From positions 1-5,937 of the forward strand of contig JAHZIU010000057.1 of assembly GCA_022601315.1 (NCBI GenBank): DNA of 5,937 bases, given 5' to 3'. Below the pieces are notes generated by a model that saw nothing but the letters and a program-made list of their open reading frames with translations, made no database searches and was not told where the DNA came from. Of the stretch, positions 5,836 through 5,937 are shown in pieces; position 1 is the stretch's first letter, and the number at the start of each line of letters is the position of its first letter. The DNA comes from Betaproteobacteria bacterium. GTDB lineage: Bacteria; Pseudomonadota; Gammaproteobacteria; Burkholderiales; Nitrosomonadaceae. The position numbers and the translations under genes are program-made.

Positions 5836-5937
5836 TATCAATATAGAATTATGTATCTAAGAACGATTTTTATCCAGATGTGGTTTTGCTGCATGCTGTT
5901 AGTGCCTTCTGCGCTTATCTGGGCCAGTACGGAAAAG
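5833..5937 (+). CDS. Start of an exported protein (partial, runs off the window)
   Basis: Only the first 35 residues are visible. The ATG at 5833 has an aggtga ribosome site four bases upstream. The peptide begins MYQYRIMYLRT, with two arginines. A hydrophobic core follows at about 12-31 (IFIQMWFCCMLLVPSALIWA) and then S-T-E-K. This is a typical Sec signal peptide with a probable cleavage near IWAS/T, so the mature protein would be periplasmic or outer membrane. The two adjacent cysteines are within the core rather than in a clear lipobox. A second ATG at residue 7 (5851) is an alternative start and would give a more ordinary length. The gene diverges from the hypothetical protein gene. Its function cannot be read from this fragment. 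Confidence 0.65.
   Translation, partial: MYQYRIMYLRTIFIQMWFCCMLLVPSALIWASTEK

Overview
The window looks like a stretch of moderately AT-rich proteobacterial chromosome. Two LptF/LptG-type permease genes place it in a Gram-negative bacterium with an LPS-type lipid export system. Protein style and the small palindromic repeats suggest a beta- or gammaproteobacterium. One repeat resembles dispersed repeats I associate with ammonia-oxidising Nitrosomonadales, but that is from memory and is a weak call.

Layout from left to right. Positions 1-678 contain no convincing gene but hold a 123-bp palindromic element (373-495) and some short palindromes. Positions 679-4895 hold four minus-strand genes, read from right to left: a GNAT-like acyltransferase (4895-3741), a MobA-like nucleotidyltransferase (3744-2884), lptF (2816-1737) and lptG (1740-679). 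The first pair and the last pair each overlap by 4 bases, and 67 bases separate the pairs, so this is very probably one operon. Positions 4896-5206 are non-coding. They hold a 140-bp MITE-like imperfect palindrome, a clear rho-independent terminator and a 7-bp triplet repeat. A membrane-anchored hypothetical protein follows on the minus strand (5686-5207). At the right edge, diverging from it, a plus-strand gene for an exported protein begins at 5833 and runs off the window.

The main biological interest is the operon. In many beta- and gammaproteobacteria lptF and lptG lie beside pepA. Here they follow a lipid-type N-acyltransferase candidate and a sugar/lipid-head-group-type nucleotidyltransferase. 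Both resemble, from memory, families encoded in the Caulobacter ceramide/ceramide-phosphoglycerate locus. I infer that the four genes may form a module that builds and exports a lipid, possibly a sphingolipid, using a dedicated LptFG pair. The sequence does not prove this. The decisive checks are whether the genome has a second lptFG next to pepA and whether serine palmitoyltransferase genes lie elsewhere.
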